From Pseudomonadota bacterium (GTDB taxonomy: Bacteria; Pseudomonadota; Gammaproteobacteria; Burkholderiales; Thiobacillaceae): DNA of 64,000 nt. Under the pieces are notes generated by a model. That model did not search any database and had not been told where the DNA came from. It saw nothing but the letters and a program-made list of their open reading frames with translations. The position numbers were made by a program, and so were the translations under genes. The stretch covers positions 62,001-126,000 of the forward strand of contig JAKQCX010000030.1 of NCBI GenBank assembly GCA_029558905.1, read 5' to 3'. Below are positions 27,087 through 36,193 of this stretch, one piece after another (the stretch's first letter is position 1; every line of letters begins with the position of its first letter).

Positions 27087-28018
27087 GGGCCGCGGTGTAC
27101 GAGTTCCGCCAGCAGACGATCGGCGCCCTGACGGATCAGGGCCTCGGCCGCGGCCAGACCCACGGCCTCCGGGTCATCCATGGTGCCTGTGGTTTCGCTG
27201 CGGTAGAAACGGGTGCCTTCCAGGTCCGCCACGAAGGCGCGCAGGTGGATACGGCCGTCACGTAACTCGGCGTAGCCGCCGATCGGGGCCTGACAGCCAC
27301 CCTGGAGCTTGCGGCCCATGGCTCGCTCGGCGCGCACGCAGGCGGCGGTTTCCGGGTCATTGAGGGGGGCCAGCAGGGTAGTCAGGTCCGGGCGGCCGCT
27401 ACGGATCTCGATGCCCAGGGCACCCTGTCCCACGGCAGGCAGGCTGTCCTCGGGAGAGATCTCGCTGCGGATGCGGTGCGTGAAACCCAGGCGCTTGAGG
27501 CCGGCGGCAGCGAGGATGATGGCGTCATACTGGCCTTCATCCAGCTTGCGCAGGCGGGTGTTGACGTTGCCCCGCAGGGTATCGATCAGCAGATGGGAGA
27601 AGTAGGCCCGCAGCTGGGCCTGGCGGCGCAGGCTGGAGGTGCCCACCCTGGCACCCCGGGGCAGGGCATCCAGGCTGGCAAATCGATTGGAGACGAAGGC
27701 ATCGCGAGGGTCTTCCCGCACACTGATGGCCGCCAGCTCGAAGCCCTCCGGCAGGTCCATGGGCACGTCCTTGATGGAGTGCACGGCCAGGTCGGCGCGG
27801 CCTTCGGCCATGGCCACTTCCAGCTCCTTCACGAACAGGCCCTTGCCGCCGATGCGGGACAGGGGGGAATCCAGGATCTGGTCGCCCTGGGTGGTCATGC
27901 CCAGCAGTTCCACCTCCAGCCCGGGGTGCAATGCCATGAGACGGGCCCGTACATGACTCGCCTGCCAGAGGGCGAGCTGGCTTTCCCGGGTGGCGATGAC
28001 GATCTTCTTGTCAGGCAT
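27083..28018 (-). CDS. hemC: Hydroxymethylbilane synthase
   Basis: A 311-residue porphobilinogen deaminase. Signatures are [50 protein letters not shown] and the dipyrromethane-cofactor cysteine in [13 protein letters not shown]. It joins four porphobilinogen units for tetrapyrrole synthesis. It is the first gene of the minus-strand hem run and is divergent from the periplasmic thioredoxin gene, with 77 bases between starts. Confidence 0.95.
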   Translation of the reverse strand: MPDKKIVIATRESQLALWQASHVRARLMALHPGLEVELLGMTTQGDQILDSPLSRIGGKGLFVKELEVAMAEGRADLAVHSIKDVPMDLPEGFELAAISVREDPRDAFVSNRFASLDALPRGARVGTSSLRRQAQLRAYFSHLLIDTLRGNVNTRLRKLDEGQYDAIILAAAGLKRLGFTHRIRSEISPEDSLPAVGQGALGIEIRSGRPDLTTLLAPLNDPETAACVRAERAMGRKLQGGCQAPIGGYAELRDGRIHLRAFVADLEGTRFYRSETTGTMDDPEAVGLAAAEALIRQGADRLLAELVHRGP

Positions 28019-28095
28019 GATGGATGCCCTGGGGCGGACAGACTATTTTGCGCACGCGATGGCCTGTATAGAATGGGAGCCTGTATCGGAAAATC

Positions 28096-28599
28096 ATGAT
28101 GAAACAAAGACTTGTCTGGATTTTGCTGATTGTAGCATGGGCCCTGCAGTCCTTCGTGGCGGCGGCGATGGATGAGGCCGTGCCGGATGCGCGTGACCTG
28201 CAGCATGACGCCGGGCTGGCCCAGCAGAAGAATGGCATCGTGCTCGTGATGTTTTACAACGAGTTCTGCGGCTATTGCGCGCAGGTACTGAACGAGTTTC
28301 TCATCCCCATGAGCCGCAATCCGGATTATCAGCGCAAGCTGGTCATGCGCCGGGTGGACAATGCCAGCGACGCACCCCTGAAGGGCTTCGATGGCCGCAT
28401 GCGCACGCATCGCCAGTTCACCCGGGACCTGAGGGTGCGCCTGGTGCCCACGGTCATGCTGTTCGATACCCGGGGGCGGCCCCTGGGCAAGCCGCTGATC
28501 GGCATTACCACCGTGGATTACTACGGCTTTTATCTGGACGAAGCCATCGACCAGGGTCTGGCCATGGTGCGCAGCGGCAAGGCGGCCAACGGGCAGTGA
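28096..28599 (+). CDS. Periplasmic thioredoxin-fold protein (CxxC)
   Basis: A 167-residue exported protein: signal peptide (LVWILLIVAWALQSFVAAA), thioredoxin-like fold with redox motif in VMFYNEFCGYCAQVLNEFL, and cis-Pro in RLVPTVMLFDTRGR. The CGYC pair suggests a reductase of periplasmic disulfides or thiols, of the SoxW/DsbE-like broad class; the partner is unknown. It lies between the hem genes and algR, converging with algR. Confidence 0.8.
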   Translation: MMKQRLVWILLIVAWALQSFVAAAMDEAVPDARDLQHDAGLAQQKNGIVLVMFYNEFCGYCAQVLNEFLIPMSRNPDYQRKLVMRRVDNASDAPLKGFDGRMRTHRQFTRDLRVRLVPTVMLFDTRGRPLGKPLIGITTVDYYGFYLDEAIDQGLAMVRSGKAANGQ

Positions 28600-28666
28600 G
28601 GGGTCCGTGCAAGGCAGGTGCGTGGGGAGGAACCCGATCTTTGCCCTTCCCCTTGCCCGGGAGGGC

Positions 28667-29404
28667 TCAGGCGCGCGAGAAGGACTTCACCACATGGGTC
28701 TGACGTCGGGACACGGGCAGCTGTTCGGGCCAGTCCCGCAGCATGCAGACCCAGTGCCCGCCCTCCGCATCCTGGATACGCCGGAAGCCTTGCAGGTGCA
28801 GGCGTGAAGCCAGGCAGTTGCGGTGGATGCGCACGAAGCTGTGCGCGAATTCCTCTTCCAGCCTGGCCAGGGACTCGTCCAGCAGGAATTCCCGCTCCCG
28901 CGTACGGGCCGTGACATAGCGCTGTTCGGCCCGCAGATAGAGCACCTCGGGCACGGGAATGCGCCACACCCGGCCCCGGTCCTGGGCGATGAAATGGCTG
29001 CGCCTGGCAGGAGGGGGGCGCCGGGGTATGCGGCTCAGTGCCTCATGCAGACGGTTCAGGCGCACGGGCTTGAGCAGGTAGTCCACGGCGCGCAGATCGA
29101 ATGCCCGCAAGGCGTGCGCGTCGTAGGCGGTGACGAAGATGACGGCGGGGGGGTCGGGCAGGGCGGCGATATGCTGCGCGGCTTCCAGGCCACTGATACC
29201 GGGCATCTGGATATCCAGCAGGATCACATCCGCGGCTGCGCCGACGCACTTGGCCAAGGCAGCCTCGCCGGTGGAGGCCTCCGCCACCACGGTGCTGGGC
29301 AATGCCTCCGCCAGGTCCGCCAGCTGGGCCTTGAGCCGTGCGCGTGCCGGTGCTTCGTCGTCCGCGAGGATGATGCGCAGGGGTTGCTGCGTGGCCTGAC
29401 TCAT
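28667..29404 (-). CDS. algR: LytTR-type response regulator AlgR
   Basis: A 245-residue regulator with a receiver domain (IILADDEAPARARLKA, phospho-Asp in VILLDIQMPGISGLEAA, Lys in YLLKPVRLNRL) and a LytTR DNA-binding domain from about residue 145 (VLYLRAEQRYVTARTREREFLLDESLARLEEEF in sections, FVRIHRNCLASR). The position between hemC and argH is the same as algR in Pseudomonas, where it controls alginate and type IV pili. Its usual partner kinase algZ (fimS) is not adjacent. Confidence 0.88.
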   Translation of the reverse strand: MSQATQQPLRIILADDEAPARARLKAQLADLAEALPSTVVAEASTGEAALAKCVGAAADVILLDIQMPGISGLEAAQHIAALPDPPAVIFVTAYDAHALRAFDLRAVDYLLKPVRLNRLHEALSRIPRRPPPARRSHFIAQDRGRVWRIPVPEVLYLRAEQRYVTARTREREFLLDESLARLEEEFAHSFVRIHRNCLASRLHLQGFRRIQDAEGGHWVCMLRDWPEQLPVSRRQTHVVKSFSRA

Positions 29405-29493
29405 GTCACGGCCCCTGAAATGGGGGCAAAGGCCCCAGTCTCCTTTGTCATAATCCGCCCCTGTGATGTTTTTCCGGCAAACGCTACCACCCC

Positions 29494-30888
29494 ATGAGTC
29501 AAAAAGAAACGCGGAGCCCGGTGCAGGCCTGGTCGGGCCGGTTTACCGAGCCGGTATCGGAACGGGTCAAGCGCTATACCGCCTCCATTCCCTTCGACTG
29601 GCGCCTGGTCCCCTTCGACATCCAGGGCTCCCTGGCGCACGCGGCCATGCTGCACCAGGTGGGCGTTTTGTCGGCGCAGGATCTGATGGACATCCGGCGC
29701 GGCCTGGGGGAAATCCTCGCCGCCTTCGAGGCGGGGGACTTTCCCTGGACCCTGGACGACGAAGACGTGCACTTCACCATCGAGCGGGCCCTGACCCGCA
29801 AGGTGGGAGACGCGGGCAAGCGCCTGCACACCGGCCGGTCCCGCAACGACCAGGTGGCCACGGATGTGCGCCTGTGGCTGCGGGATGCCATCGACCGCAT
29901 CCAGGCGTTGCTGCGGGAGGCGCGGGCCGCGCTGCTGGACCAGGCGGGGCGGCATGCGGACACGGTGATGCCGGGCTTCACACATCTGCAGGCCGCCCAG
30001 CCGGTGACCTTCGGCCACCATCTCCTGGCCTGGCACGAGATGCTGGCCCGGGACGGTGAGCGTCTGGCGGACTGTCGTAGACGGGTGAACCGTCTGCCCC
30101 TGGGAGCGGCCGCCCTGGCGGGCACCAGCTTCCCCATCGACCGGGGATTCGTGGCCCAGGAACTGGGCTTCGAGGCCCTGTGCGAGAACTCTCTGGACGC
30201 AGTGTCGGATCGGGACTTCGCCATCGAATTCCTGGCCGCCGGCGCCCTCATCATGACCCATCTGTCACGCATGTCCGAGGAACTGGTGTTGTGGATGACG
30301 CCCCGCTTCGGCTTCATCGACCTGCCGGACCGCTTCTGCACGGGTTCATCCATCATGCCGCAGAAGAAGAACCCGGACGTACCCGAGCTCATGCGCGGCA
30401 AGACCGGGCGCATGAACGGCCACCTCGTGGCCCTGCTGACCCTCATGAAGGGCCAGCCCCTGGCCTACAACAAGGACAACCAGGAAGACAAGGAGCCCCT
30501 GTTCGATGCCGTGGATACCCTGGTAGATTCACTTGCCATCTTCGCCGAGATGGTGCCCGGCATCCGGGTGCGGGCCGGGGCCATGCGCCGGGCTGCTATC
30601 GAGGGCTTTGCCACCGCCACGGACCTGGCGGACTATCTGGTGAAGAAGGGGTTGCCCTTCCGTGAGGCCCACGAGGCCGTGGCGCGGGCCGTGCGCGCGG
30701 CGGAGGAGCAGGGCCTCGACCTGGCGGACCTGCCCCTGGCCACCCTGCAGGGCTTCTCTCCACTGGTGGATGAGGACGTCTACGCCGTGCTGACCCTAGA
30801 GGGTTCACTGGCCGCCCGGGACCACATCGGCGGTACCGCTCCCGCCCAGGTCAGGGCGGCGGTGGTCCGGGCGCGGGGCAGGCTATGA
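29494..30888 (+). CDS. argH: Argininosuccinate lyase
   Basis: A 464-residue fumarase-superfamily enzyme making arginine and fumarate. It opens [20 protein letters not shown] and shows [37 protein letters not shown] and the superfamily signature [20 protein letters not shown]. Length and composition are normal. It is divergent from algR (89 bases) and converges on cyaY with a 6-base overlap of the coding ends. Confidence 0.96.
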   Translation: MSQKETRSPVQAWSGRFTEPVSERVKRYTASIPFDWRLVPFDIQGSLAHAAMLHQVGVLSAQDLMDIRRGLGEILAAFEAGDFPWTLDDEDVHFTIERALTRKVGDAGKRLHTGRSRNDQVATDVRLWLRDAIDRIQALLREARAALLDQAGRHADTVMPGFTHLQAAQPVTFGHHLLAWHEMLARDGERLADCRRRVNRLPLGAAALAGTSFPIDRGFVAQELGFEALCENSLDAVSDRDFAIEFLAAGALIMTHLSRMSEELVLWMTPRFGFIDLPDRFCTGSSIMPQKKNPDVPELMRGKTGRMNGHLVALLTLMKGQPLAYNKDNQEDKEPLFDAVDTLVDSLAIFAEMVPGIRVRAGAMRRAAIEGFATATDLADYLVKKGLPFREAHEAVARAVRAAEEQGLDLADLPLATLQGFSPLVDEDVYAVLTLEGSLAARDHIGGTAPAQVRAAVVRARGRL

Positions 30889-31209
30889 ATCGCCGCGCAG
30901 GCTGATGTCGCTGCCTGCCTGCTCGCTGGCGAGACGGGACAAGGCGGCGAACAGCTCCTCGCCCCCGCGGGTATCCCGCCATGCGGCACCGTCCCAACGG
31001 AAATGAAAACCGCCGTTGCGCGCGGCCACCCAGATTTCCTGGGCCGCGGCCTGCTTGTTGATGACGATCCTGCTGCCGTTGTCGAACCCCACTTCCAGGA
31101 TGCCGCCCGCGGCCAGCTCGAAATCCAGGTCGACGTCCGCGGCCTCCAGGGCATGCTCGATACGCCGCAGGGTGGTGTCGGCAAGACGGGTGTACTCGCT
31201 CTCGTTCAT
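30883..31209 (-). CDS. cyaY: Frataxin-like iron protein CyaY
   Basis: A 108-residue frataxin: [25 protein letters not shown] with the acidic helix that binds iron, [38 protein letters not shown], and a C-terminal helix. It modulates iron-sulfur cluster assembly. The start at 31209 fits the family; the longer frame upstream overlaps the divergent lptM gene and has no support. It is transcribed away from lptM-lysA, with 46 bases between starts, as in many gammaproteobacteria. Confidence 0.92.
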   Translation of the reverse strand: MNESEYTRLADTTLRRIEHALEAADVDLDFELAAGGILEVGFDNGSRIVINKQAAAQEIWVAARNGGFHFRWDGAAWRDTRGGEELFAALSRLASEQAGSDISLRGDS

Positions 31210-31255
31210 GCAAGGCTCCATGCTAGACTCGGCAGCGGATTTTAACGGTGTCCCC

Positions 31256-31393
31256 ATGCCTTTTCCGAGCCGCCCTCTCGCCTGTCTCTGTCTCCTTTGT
31301 GTCCTGCTCGCCCTGGGCGCCTGTGGCAAGAAGGGCAGCCTCTATCTGCCGGACCCGCCGGATTCGCCCGCTGCCAATCAGGCGGCGAAATGA
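31256..31393 (+). CDS. lptM: Small lipoprotein LptM (YifL)
   Basis: A 45-residue lipoprotein. The signal peptide LACLCLLCVLLALGAC ends in a lipobox with the acylated Cys, followed by the hallmark GKKGSLYLPDPP. LptM helps the LptD/LptE complex form its disulfides in the outer membrane. The stop overlaps the lysA start (ATGA). The order cyaY / lptM-lysA is conserved among gammaproteobacteria. Confidence 0.92.
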   Translation: MPFPSRPLACLCLLCVLLALGACGKKGSLYLPDPPDSPAANQAAK

Positions 31394-32634
31394 GCCGCCT
31401 GAGCCGGCGGGATGGCCTGCTGCATGTGGAGGACGTGGCCCTGGAGGCCATCGCCCGAGAGTTCGGCACACCCTGTTATGTCTATTCCCGCAGCGCCGTG
31501 GAAGCCGCCTACCGGGCCTACGCGCAGGCCCTGGCCGCGCATCCCCATCTGATCTGCTATGCGGTCAAGGCCAACTCCAGTCTGGCCATCCTCTCTGTCC
31601 TGGCCCGTTTGGGTGCGGGCTTCGATATCGTCTCCGGTGGCGAGCTGGCGCGGGTGCTTGTTGCCGGCGGAGATCCGGCCAAGGTGGTGTTCTCGGGGGT
31701 GGGCAAGAGTGAAGCGGAGATGCGCGCCGCCTTGGCGGCGGGCATCCATTGTTTCAATGTGGAATCCGAGAGCGAGCTGGTCCGGCTCAATCGGGTGGCG
31801 GGGACGATGGGGTGCGTGGCTCCGGTGAGTCTGCGGGTGAACCCCGATGTGGACGCCCGTACCCACCCCTACATCTCCACCGGCCTGAAGGAAAACAAGT
31901 TCGGCATTGCCCACGACCAGGCCCTGGATGCCTACAGGCAGGCCGCCGGCATGCCCAATCTGCGCATGCGTGGCATCGATTGCCACATCGGTTCCCAGTT
32001 GCTGGACGCGGCCCCCTATGCCGAAGCCATGGACAGGGTGTTGGAGCTGGTGGACGCATTGCAGGCCGAGGGCATCGAGTTGGCGCACATCGATATGGGT
32101 GGCGGTGTGGGTATCCGTTATCGTGAGGAGACCCCCCTCTCACCGGGTGATCTTGCCCGCACCCTGCTGGCGCCCATGGCCGGCCGCCGCGAGACCCTCA
32201 TCATCGAACCCGGCCGTTCCCTGGTGGGAAACGCGGGCTGGCTGCTGACCCGTGTGGAATATCTCAAACATGGCGGAGTCCGGAACTTCGCCATCGTGGA
32301 CGCGGCCATGAACGATCTCATGCGTCCGGCCCTGTATGACGCCTGGCATGACATCCTGGCGGTGCAGGAACGCCGGGGCGTGGGCCGCGCCTACAGCATC
32401 GTCGGGCCCGTATGCGAGAGCGGCGACTTTCTCGGCCACGACCGCAACCTGGTGCTGGCCGAGGGCGACCTGCTCGCCATCTGTTCCGCGGGGGCCTACG
32501 GCATGACCATGAGCTCCAACTACAACACGCGTCCGCGCCCGGCCGAGGTCATGGTGCAGGGTGCGCAGATGCAGGAAATCCGACCTCGCGAGCGGGTGCA
32601 GGACCTGTTCGCGCAGGAGCGTGTGCTGCGATAG
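31390..32634 (+). CDS. lysA: Diaminopimelate decarboxylase
   Basis: A 414-residue fold-type III PLP enzyme, the last step of lysine synthesis. The PLP lysine is in LICYAVKANSSLAIL, with HIGSQLLDAAPYAEA, HIDMGGGVGIRYREE, LIIEPGRSLVGNAGWLL and, at the other barrel face, GPVCESGDFLG with the catalytic Cys. The start overlaps the lptM stop. A hairpin followed by seven T residues lies 30 bases downstream and should terminate the transcript. Confidence 0.96.
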   Translation: MSRLSRRDGLLHVEDVALEAIAREFGTPCYVYSRSAVEAAYRAYAQALAAHPHLICYAVKANSSLAILSVLARLGAGFDIVSGGELARVLVAGGDPAKVVFSGVGKSEAEMRAALAAGIHCFNVESESELVRLNRVAGTMGCVAPVSLRVNPDVDARTHPYISTGLKENKFGIAHDQALDAYRQAAGMPNLRMRGIDCHIGSQLLDAAPYAEAMDRVLELVDALQAEGIELAHIDMGGGVGIRYREETPLSPGDLARTLLAPMAGRRETLIIEPGRSLVGNAGWLLTRVEYLKHGGVRNFAIVDAAMNDLMRPALYDAWHDILAVQERRGVGRAYSIVGPVCESGDFLGHDRNLVLAEGDLLAICSAGAYGMTMSSNYNTRPRPAEVMVQGAQMQEIRPRERVQDLFAQERVLR

Positions 32635-32664
32635 CGTGGATCGACAACAAAATTGTTCGTAAAG

Positions 32665-32697
32665 GCGCGCTACCCCTTGCGGGACGCGCATTTTTTT
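32665..32697 (+). terminator. lysA: Rho-independent terminator after lysA
   Basis: GCGCG (32665-32669) pairs with CGCGC (32685-32689), enclosing a CCCC/GGG inner pairing, and the stem is followed by TTTTTTT at 32691-32697. Position directly behind lysA fits a terminator. Confidence 0.65.
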
Positions 32698-32787
32698 GTT
32701 CTAAAATCGAACCGCGCCTCATTCACCTGCAAACGCTTGAGGCACAAGGCTTTTCGGCCGATTACCTTAACTGCAGAGGAGTCATCC

Positions 32788-33153
32788 ATGCCTGTTGCCA
32801 AGAGCACCACGAAAGCGAGCAGCAAGACCACGAAAGCAGCGGATCCCGTAAGGAAGGTCACGGTCGCCAAGGCCGCCGTAAAGAAGGCCGCGGCACCGAA
32901 GGCCGCGGCACCGAAGGCCGCCGTGATGAAGAAGGTCGCGGCACCGAAGGCCGCCGCCACCAAGGCTGCCGTGCAGAAGGCCGCGGCACCGAAGGTTGCC
33001 ACCGCCAAGCCCGCTGCGAAGAAGGCTGCAGCACCGAAGGCCGCCGCCACCAAGGCCGCCGTGCAGAAGGCCGCGGCACCGAAGGTTGCCACCGCCAAAC
33101 CCGCTGCGAAGAAGGCTGCAGCGCCCAGGGTCGCCACGAAGAAGGCGGCCTGA
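32788..33153 (+). CDS. Lys/Ala-rich histone H1-like protein
   Basis: A 121-residue, very basic, almost entirely Ala/Lys/Pro/Val/Thr protein built of KKAAAPKAA-like units (for example PAAKKAAAPKAAATKAAVQK). It resembles the C-terminal tails of histone H1-like bacterial proteins (HC2, AlgP), which bind DNA without sequence specificity. There is no folded domain. The start has GCAGAGGAGT upstream, and a strong terminator follows the stop. Two near-identical 90-base units inside the gene show recent tandem duplication. Confidence 0.78.
   Translation: MPVAKSTTKASSKTTKAADPVRKVTVAKAAVKKAAAPKAAAPKAAVMKKVAAPKAAATKAAVQKAAAPKVATAKPAAKKAAAPKAAATKAAVQKAAAPKVATAKPAAKKAAAPRVATKKAA
32941..33120 (+). repeat. 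Two tandem 90-bp direct repeats in the H1-like gene
   Basis: Copies at 32941-33030 and 33031-33120 differ at only two positions that I can see (GCT/GCC and AAG/AAA, both silent). Each encodes 30 residues. The silent differences suggest a recent duplication kept in frame; the copy number probably varies between strains. Confidence 0.9.
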
Positions 33154-33172
33154 AATCGCATCCCCTCCGGGA

Positions 33173-33196
33173 AGGCGGGCTCGTCCCGCCTTTTTT
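33173..33196 (+). terminator. Rho-independent terminator after the H1-like gene
   Basis: GGCGGG (33174-33179) pairs with CCCGCC (33185-33190) around a CTCGT loop, followed by six T residues. It lies 20 bases after the stop codon. Confidence 0.85.
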
Positions 33197-33709
33197 CTGG
33201 AGGCATCACGAGGTACGGTAAGCCGTGATGTGTCGTGTCTGCGGTCCGCCATGTCCGTGTGGCGTCGCAGCGCCAGATTTGCGTCCGGCGGCGTCATTGC
33301 ATAAAATCCACGTCCGCCCTCGAAGATTTGGGCATTTACGCATCTGCTGGTTGGAGAGGACGCCATGTCTGACGACGCCCTGTTCCAATTGGGGATAGTT
33401 TCAGCCCGTCTGAACGCCTCCCAAACGGAAATTTCGACGCGGGAATCTGCGCCATACCCGAATTCCCGGGATTCCGGACGCCGAGGTGCCAGGCCATGTG
33501 CCCGCGGTGTGCAGGGTCGTGGGGACGCGGCCGTCCTGCACCTGTTCCGTCCCCACCATCTACGACGATACCCTGCGCTGCCTCGCGATCAGCGCTCTTC
33601 CTGATCGCCTGCGGAAGCGCGGACCATACGCCTGCACGGCCCATGCCGTGCCATGCCGGTCAGACTTCCCACACTCCTTTGACGGTTCACCCGGTCCGTT
33701 GCGCAAGCC
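33197..33709. other. Long leader region upstream of nspC
   Basis: About 510 bases between a terminator and nspC. One short plus-strand frame with a good ribosome site (33365-33604) is listed separately. No tRNA or clear structured RNA is recognisable. The stretch is long for this compact genome, so an untranslated leader or a decayed gene is plausible. Confidence 0.4.
33365..33604 (+). CDS. Short ORF upstream of the carboxynorspermidine genes
   Basis: A 79-codon frame beginning MSDDALFQLGIVSARLNASQ, preceded by TTGGAGAGGACGCC, a good ribosome site. The first 25 or so residues look like protein. The remainder is Arg/Pro-rich and resembles random high-GC translation, as if a frame were lost. 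I do not recognise the family. It may be a leader peptide for the polyamine genes or the 5' remnant of a broken gene. Confidence 0.35.
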   Translation: MSDDALFQLGIVSARLNASQTEISTRESAPYPNSRDSGRRGARPCARGVQGRGDAAVLHLFRPHHLRRYPALPRDQRSS

Positions 33710-34807
33710 ATGATCCAGACGCCCTACTACCTGATCGACCAAGCCCACCTGCTGGCCAATATGCAGCGTATCGACCATCTGCGTCGGACCTCCGGCGCCA
33801 AGATCCTACTGGCCCTGAAGTGCTTTGCCACCTGGTCGGTGTTTGACCTCATGCGGCAATACATGGATGGCACCACCTCATCTTCGCTGTATGAGGTACG
33901 TCTGGGGCGGGAAAGGTTCGGAGGCGAAACACATGCCTATTGCGTGGCCTATGCCGGGCACGAGATGGATGAGGTAGTGGCCCATGCCGACAAGATCATT
34001 TTCAACAGCCTGGGACAACTCGGCCGTTATGCTTCGCGGTGTGGCGAAAAGCCCGTGGGGCTGCGCCTCAATCCCGGCGTCAGCGCTTCGGATTTCGACC
34101 TGGCGGATCCGGCCCGTCCTTTCAGCCGACTGGGCGAGGGCGATCCGGCCCGCATCGCCCAGGCCATGGAAAGGATCAGTGGCTTCATGATCCACAACAA
34201 CTGTGAAAATGCGGATTACGACCGCTTCGATGCTATGCTGGCCGACATCGAGGCGCGATATGGTGAGCTGTTCGCACGTGTGGACTGGATCAGCCTGGGA
34301 GGCGGCATCCATTTCACCGCTCCGGACTATCCCTTGGACGCCTTTTCCGCCCGGCTCAAGGATTTCGCCGAACGCCATGCGGTGCAGGTCTATCTGGAAC
34401 CCGGCGAGGCCGCGGTGACCGGGAGTGCCAGCCTGGAAGTCACGGTGCTGGATACGCCGCACCATGGCAAGCCCCTGGCCGTGGTGGATGCCTCCACCGA
34501 GGCACACATGCTGGACCTGCTCATCTACCGCGAAAGCGCGTGCGTGGCGCCCAACAGCGGCCCGCATCGCTATCTCGTCTGCGGCAAATCCTGTCTGGCG
34601 GGAGACATCTTCGGCGAGTTCGATTTTCCGGAGCCCTTGCAGGTAGGCGACCGGATCTCCTTCCGCGATGCCGCCGGTTACACCATGGTCAAGAAAAACT
34701 GGTTCAACGGTCTGACCATGCCGTCCATCGCCGTCCGGGAACTGGACGGCAGCGAGCGCCTGGTACGTCGCTTCGCATTCCGGGATTACGTCAACAGCCT
34801 TTCGTGA
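33710..34807 (+). CDS. nspC: Carboxynorspermidine decarboxylase
   Basis: A 365-residue fold-type III PLP decarboxylase. The PLP lysine is in KILLALKCFATWSVF, with HNNCENADYDRFDAML, WISLGGGIHFTAPDYPLDAF, VYLEPGEAAVTGSA, and the second-face Cys in CGKSCLAGDIFGEF. It removes CO2 from carboxy(nor)spermidine in the alternative polyamine pathway. The ribosome site is weak. The partner dehydrogenase follows 33 bases downstream, so the two genes form an operon. Confidence 0.92.
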   Translation: MIQTPYYLIDQAHLLANMQRIDHLRRTSGAKILLALKCFATWSVFDLMRQYMDGTTSSSLYEVRLGRERFGGETHAYCVAYAGHEMDEVVAHADKIIFNSLGQLGRYASRCGEKPVGLRLNPGVSASDFDLADPARPFSRLGEGDPARIAQAMERISGFMIHNNCENADYDRFDAMLADIEARYGELFARVDWISLGGGIHFTAPDYPLDAFSARLKDFAERHAVQVYLEPGEAAVTGSASLEVTVLDTPHHGKPLAVVDASTEAHMLDLLIYRESACVAPNSGPHRYLVCGKSCLAGDIFGEFDFPEPLQVGDRISFRDAAGYTMVKKNWFNGLTMPSIAVRELDGSERLVRRFAFRDYVNSLS

Positions 34808-34840
34808 GGCATGGACGGTCGCAATGGAGAGAGTCCCCGC

Positions 34841-36094
34841 ATGAAAAAGAACATCCTCATCATCGGCGCCGGTGGCGTGGCCCATGTGGCGGCGCACAAG
34901 GTCGCCTGGAGTGGCGGGTTTGCCGAGTTGCACATTGCCTCCCGTTCCCTGCACAAGGCGGATGCCATCGTTGCATCCATCCGCGACAGGGGTGATCCAG
35001 GCGCCACCGTGCTGCGCACACATGTCCTGGACGCCCTGGACGTGACCGCCACCACCGCGCTGATCCGTGGTATCCGGGCCGACATCGTGCTCAACCTGGG
35101 TTCGGCCTTCCTCAACATGTCGGTGCTGGAGGCCTGTCTGCGAACCGGCGCCGCCTATATCGACACCGCCATCCACGAGGAGCCGGACAGGATTTGCGAA
35201 CCGCCTCCCTGGTATGCAAACCACGAATGGAAGCGTCGCGAGGCCTGCGCACAGGCCGGTGTTACCGCCATCCTGGGGACCGGATTCGACCCAGGCGTGG
35301 TGAATGCCTATGCCCGTCTGGCGGTGGACGAATACTTCGACCGGATCGACGCCATCGACATCATCGACATCAATGCCGGCAGCCATGGCCGCTACTTCGC
35401 CACCAACTTCGACCCGGAGATCAACTTCCGCGAATTCACCGGCACCGTCTGGTACTGGCAGGAGCGGAAGTGGCGGTCCGCCGGGATGTTCGAAATCCGG
35501 CGTGAATGGGACCTGCCCGTTGTGGGGCGCCAGACCACCTACCTGACCGGCCACGACGAACTGCACTCCCTGTCCAGGTACCTGGATGTGCCGGACATCC
35601 GCTTCTGGATGGGCTTTGGCGAGCATTACATCAACGTCTTCAGCGTGCTGAAGAACTTGGGACTGCTGTCCGTGCAGCCGGTGCGTACCGCCGAAGGGCT
35701 GGAAGTCGTGCCCCTGAAGGTGGTCAAGGCTGTGCTGCCCGACCCGGCCTCGCTGGCCGCCACCTATACCGGCAAGACCTGCATCGGTGATCGGGTGCGT
35801 GGCGTCAAGGATGGCAAGGTGCGTGAAATCTTCCTCTACAACATCTCCGACCATGCCGAGAGCTACCGTGAAGTCGGCAGCCAGGCCATCTCCTACACCG
35901 CCGGTGTACCCGCCGCCGCCGCCGCCCTGCTCATCGCCCGGGGTGACTGGCATGTGCGCCGCATGGCCAACGTCGAGGAGCTGCCCGCTCGCCCATTCCT
36001 GGAACAGCTGGCGGAGCTTGGCATGGAAACCTGGCTGCGCGAAGGTGGTCGGGACTGGCCCGTAGCCATGCAGCAGGAGCCCGTGAGAGCCTGA
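34841..36094 (+). CDS. Carboxynorspermidine synthase (saccharopine dehydrogenase family)
   Basis: A 417-residue NADPH-dependent enzyme that condenses aspartate semialdehyde with a diamine. The nucleotide-binding start is NILIIGAGGVAHVAAHKVAW, followed by NLGSAFLNMSVLEACLRTGAAYIDTA in parts and ILGTGFDPGVVNAYARLA. GGAGAG lies ten bases before the chosen ATG at 34841, which gives a normal N-terminus; the frame extends ten codons further. With nspC it provides the spermidine or norspermidine route that does not use decarboxylated SAM. Confidence 0.92.
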   Translation: MKKNILIIGAGGVAHVAAHKVAWSGGFAELHIASRSLHKADAIVASIRDRGDPGATVLRTHVLDALDVTATTALIRGIRADIVLNLGSAFLNMSVLEACLRTGAAYIDTAIHEEPDRICEPPPWYANHEWKRREACAQAGVTAILGTGFDPGVVNAYARLAVDEYFDRIDAIDIIDINAGSHGRYFATNFDPEINFREFTGTVWYWQERKWRSAGMFEIRREWDLPVVGRQTTYLTGHDELHSLSRYLDVPDIRFWMGFGEHYINVFSVLKNLGLLSVQPVRTAEGLEVVPLKVVKAVLPDPASLAATYTGKTCIGDRVRGVKDGKVREIFLYNISDHAESYREVGSQAISYTAGVPAAAAALLIARGDWHVRRMANVEELPARPFLEQLAELGMETWLREGGRDWPVAMQQEPVRA

Positions 36095-36193
36095 GCGGTT
36101 TCACCGTCGCGTGTCGCCGGACGGGCAAAGGGCGAATGCGACCGCCGGCCTACCCTGGCGCCTGGTACAGGCCAGTGCAGGCGGGAAAACGGT

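Noticed and set aside
33878-35953. 691-codon minus-strand frame over nspC and its partner
   Set aside because: Antisense to two strong enzymes with intact motifs; its translation is His/Gly/Val-rich without recognisable domains.
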